The translations under genes and the position numbers were made by a program. This document shows positions 36,670 through 45,612 of a stretch of 64,000 bases of DNA, piece after piece. The DNA comes from Paenibacillus humicola (GTDB taxonomy: Bacteria > Bacillota > Bacilli > Paenibacillales > Paenibacillaceae), in the NCBI RefSeq assembly GCF_028826105.1, contig NZ_JAQGPL010000001.1:832501-896500 (forward strand). Reading direction: 5' to 3'. Positions within the stretch are counted from its first letter, which is position 1, and every line of letters starts with the position of its first letter. The notes under the pieces were generated by a model. It did no database searches, was not told the origin of the DNA, and worked only from the letters and a program-made list of their open reading frames with translations.

Positions 36670-37181
36670 AGGAGTCGTTGGAAAGCCGCGTCGTTTTCCG
36701 GTCCATGACGCTTGCGGACATTCCCCGCGTGCTCGACATCGAACGGGAAGCGTTCACGAGCCCGTGGTCCGGCGAAGCGTTCGTGAACGAGCTGACGAAT
36801 AATCATTTCGCCCGTTATATGGTTATGGATCTGGACGGCGATATTATCGGCTACGGCGGCATGTGGACGATAATGGACGAAGCGCACGTGACGAATATTG
36901 CCGTGCGCTCCGATTACCGCGGCCGCGGGCTCGGCGAGAAGCTGCTGACGGAGCTGCAGCGCACGGCCGTCTTTTTCGGATCGGCGCGCATGACGCTGGA
37001 GGTTCGGGTCAGCAACGAAATCGCCCAGCGGCTTTACCGGAAGCTCGGCTTCGAACCTTCCGGCATCCGGCCGGGCTATTATTCGGACAATCAGGAGGAC
37101 GCCCTCATCATGTGGGCGGAGCTCGAACAGGCAGGAGCGGAAAACAAGCGTGACCACAAACGAAATTATTTTGGCCGTTGA
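36666..37181 (+). CDS. rimI: Ribosomal protein S18 alanine N-acetyltransferase
   Basis: 171 residues, GNAT fold. FRSMTLADIPRVLDIEREAF, acetyl-CoA loop VRSDYRGRGLGEKLL and RLYRKLGFEPSGIRPGYY are typical of RimI. It is normally clustered with the tsa genes, as here. Overlaps tsaB by 4 bp and tsaD by 32 bp. Confidence 0.92.
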   Translation: MKESLESRVVFRSMTLADIPRVLDIEREAFTSPWSGEAFVNELTNNHFARYMVMDLDGDIIGYGGMWTIMDEAHVTNIAVRSDYRGRGLGEKLLTELQRTAVFFGSARMTLEVRVSNEIAQRLYRKLGFEPSGIRPGYYSDNQEDALIMWAELEQAGAENKRDHKRNYFGR

Positions 37182-38178
37182 AACGAGCTGCGATGAAACG
37201 TCGGTCGCAATCGTGCGGGGCGGCCGCGACATTTTGACGAATCTCGTATCCAGCCAGATCGAGACGCACGAGATGTTCGGCGGCGTCGTCCCGGAAATCG
37301 CCTCGCGCAAGCATGTCGAGACGATTACCGTCATCATGGAGCAGGCGGTGCAGGCGGCCGGCATTCCGCTTGCGGATTTGTCGGCGATTGCCGTGACGCA
37401 GGGCCCCGGACTCGTCGGCTCGCTGCTCGTCGGCATCGTCGCCGCCAAAACGCTGGCCATGGCGCTCGATCTGCCGCTGATCGGCACGCATCATATCGCC
37501 GGGCATATTTACGCCAACGCACTCGTCCACGAAATCACGTACCCGGCGGTAGCGCTCGTCGTTTCCGGCGGGCATACCGAGCTTGTAACGCTCGAACGCG
37601 AAGGGGCGTTCCGGATTATCGGCCGAACGCGCGACGACGCCGTCGGCGAAGCGTACGACAAAGTGGCGCGGGCGCTGCACTTTCCGTACCCCGGGGGCCC
37701 GCATATCGATCGACTGGCTCTGGACGCCGACGATGAAATCGAGCTGCCGCGCGCCTGGCTGGAGCCGGACTCGTTCGATTTCAGCTTCAGCGGCTTGAAA
37801 TCGGCTGTGCTGGCGGCGATCAACCAGTCGAAAATGCGCGGCGAGCCGCCGATGCGCGCTGCCCTGGCGCGCGGCTTCCAGGCATCGGTCATCAACGTCT
37901 TGACGGAGAAGGCGCTGCGCGCCGTTCGCGAATGCGGAGCGAAGCAGCTGCTGCTGTGCGGCGGAGTAGCCGCCAACCGCGGCCTGCGCGCCGCGCTGGC
38001 CGCTCGCTGCGAAGCCGAAGGCGTACCGCTGCTCGTGCCGCCGCTTTCCCTGTGTACGGACAATGCGGCGATGATTGCCGCAGCGGCGCATTTGAAATGG
38101 AAGCGCGGCGAATTCACCCCGCTCGACATGAAGGCGGAGCCGATGCTGTCGCTCGAGGACTGGTCGGTGAAGGACTGA
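37150..38178 (+). CDS. tsaD: tRNA N6-adenosine threonylcarbamoyltransferase
   Basis: 342 residues; transfers threonylcarbamoyl to A37. Metal ligands in the [10 protein letters not shown] block, plus [31 protein letters not shown] and the C-terminal DNAAMIA box. Start GTG 37150 lies inside rimI, with AGGAGCGG upstream. Former names are gcp and ydiE. In Bacillus subtilis the next gene is ydiF; here the pentapeptide gene and a DnaA-box region come between. Confidence 0.95.
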   Translation: MTTNEIILAVETSCDETSVAIVRGGRDILTNLVSSQIETHEMFGGVVPEIASRKHVETITVIMEQAVQAAGIPLADLSAIAVTQGPGLVGSLLVGIVAAKTLAMALDLPLIGTHHIAGHIYANALVHEITYPAVALVVSGGHTELVTLEREGAFRIIGRTRDDAVGEAYDKVARALHFPYPGGPHIDRLALDADDEIELPRAWLEPDSFDFSFSGLKSAVLAAINQSKMRGEPPMRAALARGFQASVINVLTEKALRAVRECGAKQLLLCGGVAANRGLRAALAARCEAEGVPLLVPPLSLCTDNAAMIAAAAHLKWKRGEFTPLDMKAEPMLSLEDWSVKD

Positions 38179-38279
38179 GGTTTCCTTCGCGGAGAAGCCG
38201 TTTTGCGGCTATTCCGGCCGGGAGGGCGGCGAAAATGCAGAGGCGCTGCCCGCGTATCGCATTTGCACTTGACGTATAC

Positions 38280-38322
38280 AGCCCGGCCTGTCGTTTCGGT
38301 AAGCGGAGACGGCGGGCTTTTT
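38280..38322 (+). terminator. Terminator of the thiL-tsaD operon
   Basis: AGCCCG (38280-38285) pairs with CGGGCT (38313-38318), with a looser inner stem, then TTTTT. Confidence 0.7.
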
Positions 38323-38372
38323 GCATAGACGTTCTTCATTATCATTCATCCGATTCGGGGAGGAGATATCCG

Positions 38373-39257
38373 ATGTCCGGCCGCTATGAACATGCAAAGA
38401 CTGACCCGTCCGATTACCGTACCGCTCTTCGGGCCGACTGCGAAAGCTGCTTCGGTCTTTGCTGCGTTGCGCTGCCCTTTGCCGCTTCGGCCGATTTTGC
38501 CCTGGACAAGGCGGCAGGGCGCCCCTGTCCCAATTTGCAGCCGGACTTTCGCTGCGGCATTCACGACAGCCTCAGACGGCAGGGGTTTAAGGGCTGCACG
38601 GTTTATGAATGCTTTGGCGCGGGGCAGAAGGTTTCGCAGGTCACGTTCGGCGGCCGCGACTGGCGGCAGGCTCCGGCTTCCGCAGAAGCGATGTTCGAGT
38701 CGTTTGCGGTCATGCGTCATCTTCACGAGCTGCTGTGGTATTTGAACGAGGCGCTTGCGCATCTCGCCACCCGGCCATTCCGGGACGAGCTGAGCCGGGT
38801 CTTGGAGGAGACGGAGCAGCTTACCGGGCTGGATGCGGCTTCCCTCCTGCAGGTCGATATCGCGTCCTGCCGGGAGCGGGCGAATGCGCTGCTGCTGCGG
38901 ACGAGCGAGCTTGTAAGGTCCGAAGCTATCCGTTCCCTGAAGGTCCCTTCCAAGCGGCGAAAAGCTTTCGGCCGGGGCGCCGATCTGATCGGCACCAATC
39001 TGCGAGGAGCGGACCTGCGAGCCGCCAATCTGCGGGGGGCTTATTTGATCGCGGCCGATCTGCGCGGAGCAGATTTGCGAGCGGCCGACCTGATCGGGGC
39101 AGATTTGCGCGATGCCGATCTTGGCGGAGCGAACCTCACCGGCGCGATCTTCCTTACCCAGCCCCAGATTAACGCCGCTAAAGGCGACGCCGGGACCAAG
39201 CTGCCGCCGTCCCTGATCCGCCCCGAGCACTGGAACGCACCCGGAACCCTTGCATAA
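38373..39257 (+). CDS. Cys-rich N-domain plus pentapeptide-repeat protein
   Basis: 294 residues. N-terminal Cys cluster ([40 protein letters not shown]) that looks like a metal-binding module. A helical middle region (about 100-190) follows, then residues about 200-265 carry some 12 consecutive A(D/N)L-type pentapeptides that would fold as a right-handed beta-helix. Such fusions occur in actinomycetes and Bacilli; their function is unknown. Pentapeptide proteins can mimic DNA or protect gyrase, but that is not shown here. GGGGAGGAG precedes ATG 38373. Confidence 0.85.
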   Translation: MSGRYEHAKTDPSDYRTALRADCESCFGLCCVALPFAASADFALDKAAGRPCPNLQPDFRCGIHDSLRRQGFKGCTVYECFGAGQKVSQVTFGGRDWRQAPASAEAMFESFAVMRHLHELLWYLNEALAHLATRPFRDELSRVLEETEQLTGLDAASLLQVDIASCRERANALLLRTSELVRSEAIRSLKVPSKRRKAFGRGADLIGTNLRGADLRAANLRGAYLIAADLRGADLRAADLIGADLRDADLGGANLTGAIFLTQPQINAAKGDAGTKLPPSLIRPEHWNAPGTLA

Positions 39258-39329
39258 GAGCGGTGCTTCGCTGCACCGCGCACTGGTACAGAGGTGCGGG
39301 ACATGCAGCACCGCCGCCGCCGTCATAAG

Positions 39330-39427
39330 AAAGCAGCCTGCCTTCGTTTGAACTGCACTCCAATTGTAGAAACCATCCAGCCATTGGAGGTGGGAGGTGC
39401 AGTTCGTTTCCGGCGGGCTGCTTTTTT
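39330..39427 (+). terminator. Long imperfect hairpin ending in a T run
   Basis: AAGCAGCCTGCC (39331-39342) pairs with the GGCGGGCTGCTT arm near 39412-39423; a second stem GAACTGCAC with GTGCAGTTC sits inside it; TTTTTT follows. Total stem length is near 30 bp. Most likely a strong terminator for the pentapeptide gene; a structured RNA is the alternative. Confidence 0.6.
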
Positions 39428-39566
39428 GGTCTTTACCGCTTCTGGAGCCGGTTCCTCGGCCCGTCAATCATTCGGAGCGTTAACCGTTCACACGGTAAAC
39501 AATCGCTCCTTTTGCGAAGACGGGTTGGTGCGGGCAGGATGGCCGCCAAGCAGCCTAAAGCAGCTT

Positions 39567-39638
39567 TTCAGGAGCGGCGACATCGCCGACAAGCGGCTTT
39601 AAGCATCACTTCAGGAGCGGCGATATCGCCGACAAGCG
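39567..39638. repeat. Two 29-bp direct repeats with an internal palindrome
   Basis: Copies at 39567-39595 and 39610-39638 differ at one base; starts are 43 bp apart. Each contains GGCGA(CA/TA)TCGCC, a 12-bp inverted repeat. Possible paired operator, upstream of the DnaA-box region. Confidence 0.7.
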
Positions 39639-39804
39639 CGAAGCTTTCGCTGCGAACGCACATCTACGGCTCGCAAGAGCCGCCCGTTTAGAGGCGAGAC
39701 TGCGACGGCGGCGATGCCGATTCATTTTTTCACCGCTTGCAGCTGACGCCAAGTTTCCCAACATACCGCCATATTTTATGCGGTTCCTCTGCTGGTTCAT
39801 TTTG

Positions 39805-40113
39805 TAATCCACAGCAATATCCACAGGCCGGTGTGCTGATTGTGGATAACACAATAAAACGCAGTGTCCGCTTGTCTTTACAATGTGTATAAAAACGGGA
39901 TAAGTTTTTCACAGGCGGCTGTGGACAATGTGGATAATGGGAGTATAATCGCCTGCTTCCGTCCACAGGAGAGCTGACTATGAACAATTCGTAAAGAAAA
40001 TCAGCATTTGAAGCATCGGTTTAGTGCCAGAATTGCCGAACAATTCACCGTTTATTGTGGATAAAGCTGTGGAAAAGGTGGATATCGCACCGAATCCGAA
40101 TTGTTGTGGATGG
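39805..40113. promoter_or_regulatory. DnaA-box cluster
   Basis: Non-coding, AT-rich 310 bp. Exact DnaA boxes TGTGGATAA on the forward strand (the complement of TTATCCACA) at 39841-39849, 39929-39937 and 40056-40064. One-mismatch boxes at 39805-39813, 39817-39825 (opposite orientation), 39884-39892, 39920-39928 and 40068-40076. Weaker ones near 39905, 40078 and 40105. dnaA and dnaN are absent, so this is not oriC. From memory, Bacillus subtilis has a DnaA-box cluster in the same interval (gcp-ydiF). Likely role: DnaA titration or control of replication timing. Confidence 0.78.
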
Positions 40114-40202
40114 AAAAGAAGGCTCGGCACGGATAGGTGCCAGGCGTTGAACGGCCGGCCTGAGTCTGCTGCTTAACGGCGATTAAATCACGGAACAATG
40201 CG

Positions 40203-40237
40203 AAAAAGCCTTCCCCGGTCACTCGGGTGAAGGCTTT
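40203..40237 (-). terminator. Terminator of ydiF
   Basis: Reverse strand: AAAGCCTTC pairs with GAAGGCTTT around an ACCCGAG-type inner stem, then TTTTT. Located 45 bp after the stop. Confidence 0.8.
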
Positions 40238-40281
40238 CCGTTTGAAACGTTATCGCACACGATTCCGCCGATTGCGCGCCG

Positions 40282-42213
40282 TTACGACAGCAGCTCCTCC
40301 CAGGCGTCGTAGGCGGTCTGAAGCTGCGCTTTTTTCGTGTCGATGTCGGTTTGAATCGATTGTACTCTTACATAATCGTTGTAAATGTCAGGATCGGCCA
40401 GTTCAATCTCCAATTCGGCGATTTCCTCTTCCAAACGGGCGATTTCCTGCTCAAGCAGCTCCTGCTTCCGCTGTCGATTGCGCTCGTCTCGTTTGGCCTG
40501 CTTGTCGGCTTCGTACGATTTTGGCGCGGCCGTTTCCGGAATTGGTACGGCAGCGACCTGCTTGTCCTGTGCGTTTTCCAGCCGGATTTGCTCGATTTCC
40601 TGTTTTTTCTCGACCATTTCGTCATAATTTCCCAGGAAATGATGCATTCCCTGCGGAGTCAGTTCGACAATGCGCTCCGTCATTTTATTTAGAAAGTAAC
40701 GGTCATGGGAAATAAACAGCAGCGTGCCTTCGTAATCGATCAGCGCCGATTCGAGCACTTCCTTGCTGTACAGATCGAGATGGTTTGTCGGCTCGTCCAA
40801 AATGAGCACATTGGCGCGGGCCAGCATCAGCTTCGACAGCGAGACGCGAGCACGCTCGCCGCCGCTGAGCGTGCTGACGCGCTTCTGCACGTCGTCGCCG
40901 CTGAACAAAAAATTGCCGAGCACGGTGCGGATGCGGGCCTCCTCCATATGCGGATAGGCGCTCCAAAGCTCCTCCAGCACCGTATTGCCCGGGTGAAGTC
41001 CGCGATGCTCCTGGTCGTAATAGCCGATTTTGACGCCCGTTCCCCAGCGAATCGTCCCGGCGGCGACCGGCTGCTCGCCCAGCAGCGCTTTAAGCAGCGT
41101 CGATTTGCCGATGCCGTTCGGACCGAGCAGCGCCACATTCTCGCCCCTTTCGAGACGGAACGAAACGTTCGCGAACAGGGGTTCGCCCTTTCCGTCGAAG
41201 CGGATCGACAAATCGCGCACGTCCAGCACGTCGTTTCCGGTCTGGCGGTCGATTTCAAAGGCGAAATACGCTTTTTTCAGCTCGCCGGCCGGCTTGTCGA
41301 CCTTCTCCAGCTTGTCGAGCATTTTGCGGCGGCTTTGCGCACGTTTCGTTGTCGAGGCACGGACGATATTTTTGCGGATAAAATCTTCAAGCCTCGCGAT
41401 TTCATCCTGCTGCTTCTCGTACTGCTTCATCTGCGATTCGTAATCGGCGGCCTTCAGCTCGATGTACCGGCTGTAATTGCCCGTATACCGCTTGGCGCTA
41501 TTGCGCTCGATTTCCACAATCGACTGAACGACGGCATCGAGAAAATAGCGGTCGTGGGAAACGACCAGAATCGCGCCCGGATATCCGCGCAAATAATCTT
41601 CGAGCCACGTCAGCGTCTCGATATCCAAATAATTCGTCGGCTCGTCGAGCATCAGCAGGTCGGGCGCCTGCAGCAGGATCCGGGCCAGCGCAAGCCGCGT
41701 TTTCTGGCCGCCGCTCAGCGTCGAAATGCTCGTATCCGGAGAGAAATGCCCAAAGCCCATGCCGTGCAGCACGCTGCGGATGCGCGTCTCCGTCTCGAAG
41801 CCGCCATGTTGGCGGAACCATTCGGAAAGTCGTGAATACTTGTCCAAAATGGCTTGATACGCTTTTTCGTCCCGCTGCAGGGAAGGATCGGCGATCTGCT
41901 GCTCAAGCGCGCGGAGCTCCCGTTCAGCCTCAGTCAAATGGGCGAATACCGCACGCATTTCATCTATGATGGTCCGCTCCGACTGCAGGCCGCTCGACTG
42001 GGCCAAATACCCGATCGTCGTCTCCTTCGCTTTATAAATGGAACCGGAATCGGCCGACAGCTCGCCGGCGATGATGCGCAGCAAGGTCGATTTGCCGGCG
42101 CCGTTGACGCCTACGAGTCCGACCCGCTCGCGCGCCTGAACCTGAAAAGTAATGGACGACAAGATGACGGTCGTCCCATAGCTTTTGGAAATGTCCGATA
42201 CTTGAAGAAGCAT
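40282..42213 (-). CDS. ydiF: ABC-F ATPase, YdiF type
   Basis: 643 residues, two ABC domains and no membrane segments. Domain 1: GVNGAGKST, LSGGQKTR, LDEPTNYLD. Inter-domain linker about 240-325 (SRYIELKAADYESQMKQYEK). Domain 2: GPNGIGKST, LSGGERAR, LDEPTNHLD. C-terminal Lys/Glu coiled coil (about 555-640). ABC-F proteins act on the ribosome, in some cases giving antibiotic protection. YdiF is the housekeeping type, judged by context after tsaD. GGAGGT lies 12 nt before the ATG. Confidence 0.9.
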   Translation of the reverse strand: MLLQVSDISKSYGTTVILSSITFQVQARERVGLVGVNGAGKSTLLRIIAGELSADSGSIYKAKETTIGYLAQSSGLQSERTIIDEMRAVFAHLTEAERELRALEQQIADPSLQRDEKAYQAILDKYSRLSEWFRQHGGFETETRIRSVLHGMGFGHFSPDTSISTLSGGQKTRLALARILLQAPDLLMLDEPTNYLDIETLTWLEDYLRGYPGAILVVSHDRYFLDAVVQSIVEIERNSAKRYTGNYSRYIELKAADYESQMKQYEKQQDEIARLEDFIRKNIVRASTTKRAQSRRKMLDKLEKVDKPAGELKKAYFAFEIDRQTGNDVLDVRDLSIRFDGKGEPLFANVSFRLERGENVALLGPNGIGKSTLLKALLGEQPVAAGTIRWGTGVKIGYYDQEHRGLHPGNTVLEELWSAYPHMEEARIRTVLGNFLFSGDDVQKRVSTLSGGERARVSLSKLMLARANVLILDEPTNHLDLYSKEVLESALIDYEGTLLFISHDRYFLNKMTERIVELTPQGMHHFLGNYDEMVEKKQEIEQIRLENAQDKQVAAVPIPETAAPKSYEADKQAKRDERNRQRKQELLEQEIARLEEEIAELEIELADPDIYNDYVRVQSIQTDIDTKKAQLQTAYDAWEELLS

Positions 42214-42300
42214 ATGATGAAGAAACCTCCATGCCGTAAAAGCTGGCGCATACAGGGCGCACTTCCATCAGTTTACCACAGGAAGCGGCCGATTCGCGAC

Positions 42301-42328
42301 GATTCGCCGGCAAATTTGCCGGCGAATC
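42301..42328. repeat. 28-bp perfect palindrome between divergent genes
   Basis: GATTCGCCGGCAAA followed by its exact complement, with no spacer. It lies in the 254-bp gap between ydiF and the folate gene, about 90 bp from the ydiF start. No T run, so an operator or cruciform is as likely as a terminator. The GATTCGC part also occurs just upstream at 42292. Confidence 0.75.
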
Positions 42329-42398
42329 CGCCCCCGACGAGCCGGAATTCGAAGACGCGGCCGGACCCGCATTCCGCATCCGAGACGCCGCCAAGCCA

Positions 42399-42428
42399 TT
42401 GGCGAATTGCTGGCAACAGTGGTAAACT
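42399..42428 (+). promoter_or_regulatory. Probable promoter of the cyclo-ligase gene
   Basis: TTGGCG (42399-42404), 18-bp spacer, TAAACT (42423-42428), 40 bp before the ATG. Confidence 0.45.
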
Positions 42429-42467
42429 AGATAAACAAAAGCGGGAAAGAGGCGCGAAAATCGAAAG

Positions 42468-43127
42468 ATGAAGCGACAGGATGTTCCGAGCGGCGGCGAG
42501 ACGGCCGGCTTGAAGAAGACGCTTCGCGCGGCAGCGGCGGCCAGGCGGGATGCGCTGCCGTCCGAAAGCCGTGCCGGCTGGTCGGCCTCGGCCTGCGCGG
42601 CGGCCGCGGGGTGGCTGGCGGACGAGGGAATCGCCCGTCCCGGCGCGGCCATCATGGCTTATGCCGCATTTCGATCCGAGCTCGATCCGGCTCGCCTGGT
42701 CGAATGGGCATGGCAAACGGGAATGGACGTCATCCTGCCGAGAATCGACCCTTCAAGCCGAAGCATGGAGCTGTACGCCGTCCGGAGCTGGAACGAGCTC
42801 TCGGCTGGCGCTTACGGCATTCGCGAGCCCGAACCGGCGAAGGCGCGGCTCCTTGCGGAACGCGAGCTCCCGGCTGTCGTCTTCGTGCCGGGGCTGGCCT
42901 TCGATTCGGCAGGCGGCCGGCTGGGGTACGGCGGCGGGTATTATGACCGGTTTCAAAGCCGGGCTCTCGGCATTGCCGCCGCAGCGGGCGGCGTTCCTCC
43001 GTTGTGGGCCGGGCTCGCTTTCGAGGCGCAGCGATTGGATTCGGTGCCGATGGAAGCGCACGACGCAAGGATGAACTTGGTGATTACGGAGCAAGGCGTC
43101 TGCCGAATCCGGAGCGCGGCGAACTAA
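42468..43127 (+). CDS. 5-formyltetrahydrofolate cyclo-ligase
   Basis: 219 residues; ATP-dependent conversion of 5-formyl-THF to methenyl-THF. The signature [20 protein letters not shown] followed by DRF is complete, and the N-terminal Ala/Arg-rich helix ([16 protein letters not shown]) is usual. Weak ribosome binding site. In this neighbourhood it probably shares a transcript with moaC, 52 bp downstream. Confidence 0.92.
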   Translation: MKRQDVPSGGETAGLKKTLRAAAAARRDALPSESRAGWSASACAAAAGWLADEGIARPGAAIMAYAAFRSELDPARLVEWAWQTGMDVILPRIDPSSRSMELYAVRSWNELSAGAYGIREPEPAKARLLAERELPAVVFVPGLAFDSAGGRLGYGGGYYDRFQSRALGIAAAAGGVPPLWAGLAFEAQRLDSVPMEAHDARMNLVITEQGVCRIRSAAN

Positions 43128-43179
43128 TGCTGTCGGCGCGAAAGGCGGATGGATGGCCGCATCCCGAAAGGAGCAGCGT

Positions 43180-43653
43180 ATGGAACTGACGCATTTTAAC
43201 GAGCAGGGCCGGGCAAAGATGGTCGACGTGACGGAGAAGGCGGTTACGTCGCGGTCCGCGACGGCGCGGACGACGGTGACGATGGCGCCGGATACGCTGT
43301 CCCGCATCAAGGCGGGCACGATCGGCAAAGGCGACGTGCTGGCGGTTGCCCAAATCGCCGGCATCATGGCGGCCAAGAAGACGTCGGACTGGATTCCGAT
43401 GTGCCATCCGCTTCCGCTCACGGGCGTGAATTTATCGTTCGGCGACAACGGAGCAGATCAGCTTTATATAGAAGGAACCGTGAAGACGACGGGCAAAACG
43501 GGCGTCGAAATGGAGGCGCTGACGGCGGTTTCGGCGGCGGCGCTTACCGTGTACGACATGTGCAAGGCGCTTCAGAAGGATATGGTCATCGGCCCGACCA
43601 TGCTGCTGGCCAAAAGCGGCGGCAAAAGCGGCGATTATATTCGCGAGGAATAA
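43180..43653 (+). CDS. moaC: Cyclic pyranopterin monophosphate synthase
   Basis: 157 residues. MoaC motifs [62 protein letters not shown] and DMVIG. Second step of molybdenum-cofactor synthesis. AAAGGAG precedes ATG 43180. The first enzyme, MoaA, is not in the window. Confidence 0.95.
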   Translation: MELTHFNEQGRAKMVDVTEKAVTSRSATARTTVTMAPDTLSRIKAGTIGKGDVLAVAQIAGIMAAKKTSDWIPMCHPLPLTGVNLSFGDNGADQLYIEGTVKTTGKTGVEMEALTAVSAAALTVYDMCKALQKDMVIGPTMLLAKSGGKSGDYIREE

Positions 43654-43678
43654 TCGGCGAAAGCGGGGGAAGAAGCTC

Positions 43679-44173
43679 ATGCGGTGGAAAGTGGCATTAC
43701 TGACGGCCAGCGACAAAGGCTCGCGCGGCGAAAGGGAAGACACGAGCGCACAGGTCATCCGGGAACTGGTGGAGGAAGAACTGGGCGGCGACATTGTCGA
43801 CTACCGCATCGTGCCGGACGAGCAGGATGAAATTATGGCCGCCCTCATTGAAATGACCGATTATTACCAGGCGGATCTCGTCATCACGACGGGCGGAACG
43901 GGTCTCGCGCCGCGCGATTTGACGCCGGAGGCGACGCTCCGAATTATCGACCGCAACGTTCCGGGCCTGGCTGAAGCGATGCGGCTCGGCGCGATGCAGC
44001 GCACGCGGCGGGCAATGCTTTCACGGGGCGTCTGCGGGATCCGCGGACGTTCGCTTATTATCAATTTGCCGGGAAGTCCGAAGGGCGTACACGAGAATTT
44101 AATGGCCATTATGGACCAGCTGCCGCATGCCCTCAGCATCTTGTCCGGCCGGACGGGAGAGCACAGCGAATGA
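43679..44173 (+). CDS. mog: Molybdopterin adenylyltransferase, MogA/MoaB type
   Basis: 164 residues. TASDKGSRGEREDTS, TTGGTGLAPRDLTPEAT and GRSLIINLPGSP are the molybdopterin-binding (MoCF) motifs. Activates molybdopterin by adenylylation. Overlaps the next gene by 4 bp. Confidence 0.92.
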   Translation: MRWKVALLTASDKGSRGEREDTSAQVIRELVEEELGGDIVDYRIVPDEQDEIMAALIEMTDYYQADLVITTGGTGLAPRDLTPEATLRIIDRNVPGLAEAMRLGAMQRTRRAMLSRGVCGIRGRSLIINLPGSPKGVHENLMAIMDQLPHALSILSGRTGEHSE

Positions 44174-45195
44174 AAACGACCAAGACGGTGCTGAAGGAAA
44201 TTCCGGTTCAGGAAGCGGTCGGCCTGCGGCTCGCACACGATTTGACGCAAATCATTCCCGGACAATTCAAGGGACGGCTGTTCAAAAAAGGCCATATTGT
44301 GACGGAAAGCGATATTCCGAAGCTGCTCGACATCGGCAAGGAGCATATTTATATTCTGGAGCTCGGCGAACGCGAGCTTCATGAAGACGATGCGGCGGCC
44401 CGGCTTGCCGCGGCGCTCGGCGGCGACGGTCTCACGGCGACGGAGCCGCATGAGGGCAAGGTCGCCATTAAATCGGCGCTGCAGTCTCCGGCGCTTGCGC
44501 AAATCGATGCCGAGCTCGTGCATGAAATCAATGCGCTCGGCGAAATCGCTCTGGCCACGGTGCGGACGAACACCGTCGTCCAGGCAGGCGGCCAACTGGC
44601 GGCGACACGCGTCATTCCGCTGGTTGTGCCGGAAGCGAAGGTGGAGCAGGCGGAGGCGGCTGCGGCGAGGTACCGCGAGCTTCACGACGGCCGGGGGCCG
44701 CTGCGGTTGAAGCCGCTTCGCCGCCATCGGATCGGGCTGTTGACGACCGGCGGCGAGGTATTCTCCGGCCGCATCCAGGATAAATTCGGCCCGGCCGTGC
44801 GGCGCATCGTTGAGTCGCTCGGCTCGGAGGTGGCGGAGCAGCGTTTCGCCCCGGACGACCGACAAACAATTGTCAAGGAAATACACTACTTGCTGGCGCA
44901 GCGGTATGATATGATACTGGTAACGGGCGGAATGTCCGTCGATCCCGACGATCGCACGCCCGGCGCGATTCAAGCGGCCGGCGCGGATATCGTCAGCTAC
45001 GGAACGCCGATGCTGCCCGGCTCGATGCTGCTGGTCGGATATATTTCCGGCGTCCCCGTCATGGGGCTTCCGGGCTGCGTCATGCACGACCCGTACACCT
45101 CCTTCGACGTGCTGCTTCCCCGGATTTTGGCGGGGGATACGATAACGAAGGCGGACATCGTGCATATGGGCTATGGCGGTCTTCACGTCCGCTGA
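44170..45195 (+). CDS. MoeA-related molybdopterin-binding protein
   Basis: 341 residues. The C-terminal MoCF domain (LLTTGGEVFSGRIQDKFGPA, VTGGMSVDPDDRTPGAI, MGLPGCVMHDPYTSF) is clear. The N-terminal part (IPVQEAVGLRLAHDLTQIIP, KKGHIVTESDI) resembles MoeA, but the protein is shorter than MoeA (about 400) and the usual C-terminal domain IV is missing. Role presumed in molybdate insertion or cofactor handling. ATGA overlap with mog implies coupling. Confidence 0.8.
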   Translation: MKTTKTVLKEIPVQEAVGLRLAHDLTQIIPGQFKGRLFKKGHIVTESDIPKLLDIGKEHIYILELGERELHEDDAAARLAAALGGDGLTATEPHEGKVAIKSALQSPALAQIDAELVHEINALGEIALATVRTNTVVQAGGQLAATRVIPLVVPEAKVEQAEAAAARYRELHDGRGPLRLKPLRRHRIGLLTTGGEVFSGRIQDKFGPAVRRIVESLGSEVAEQRFAPDDRQTIVKEIHYLLAQRYDMILVTGGMSVDPDDRTPGAIQAAGADIVSYGTPMLPGSMLLVGYISGVPVMGLPGCVMHDPYTSFDVLLPRILAGDTITKADIVHMGYGGLHVR

Positions 45196-45210
45196 AACGA
45201 ATAACAGTAT

Positions 45211-45233
45211 GGCCGCTTTTCAGGCGGTTTTTT
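45211..45233 (+). terminator. Terminator after the Moco genes
   Basis: Short stem CCGC (45213-45216) with GCGG (45224-45227), loop TTTTCAG, then six T. Short, but with a clear T run. Confidence 0.6.
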
Positions 45234-45305
45234 GGTCATTAAACGCTTTTGCGTATTGAATTTACGTTTACGAACGATTTACGAATCATGACAGGAGGGA
45301 ACGAT

Positions 45306-45542
45306 ATGTTTAGCGGAATCGGCGTTACAGGCTTCATCCTTCTTGTGCTTGTCGCGCTCCTGCTGTTCGGGCCGAACAAGCTGCCGGAGCTCGGGCGCGC
45401 TTTCGGCCGGACGCTCAAGGAATTTAAAGCGGGCGCGAAAGACCTCATGGACGACGACGGCCAGGAACGCAAAGAGGTTTCACGGATCGAGACGAACCGC
45501 AAGCCTGGAGAACAGGCGGACGATAAGCGGCTTCCGGAATAA
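45306..45542 (+). CDS. tatA: Sec-independent translocase TatA
   Basis: 78 residues. One membrane helix (GVTGFILLVLVALLLFGP), the FGPNKLPELGRAFGRTLKEFK amphipathic helix starting at the FGP hinge, then an acidic/basic tail. With TatC below it makes a minimal TatAC translocase. AGGAGGG precedes ATG 45306. Confidence 0.92.
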   Translation: MFSGIGVTGFILLVLVALLLFGPNKLPELGRAFGRTLKEFKAGAKDLMDDDGQERKEVSRIETNRKPGEQADDKRLPE

Positions 45543-45612
45543 CGGAACCCGCTTTTTTTTTAAGGCTTGGAAAATTCCACTCGGATTACCGAAAGTGAGG
45601 TGCGCGGAAACG

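Noticed and set aside
39750..40120. Chromosomal replication origin (oriC)
   Set aside because: DnaA boxes are present, but dnaA, dnaN and an obvious unwinding element are not; the location matches a secondary DnaA-box cluster.
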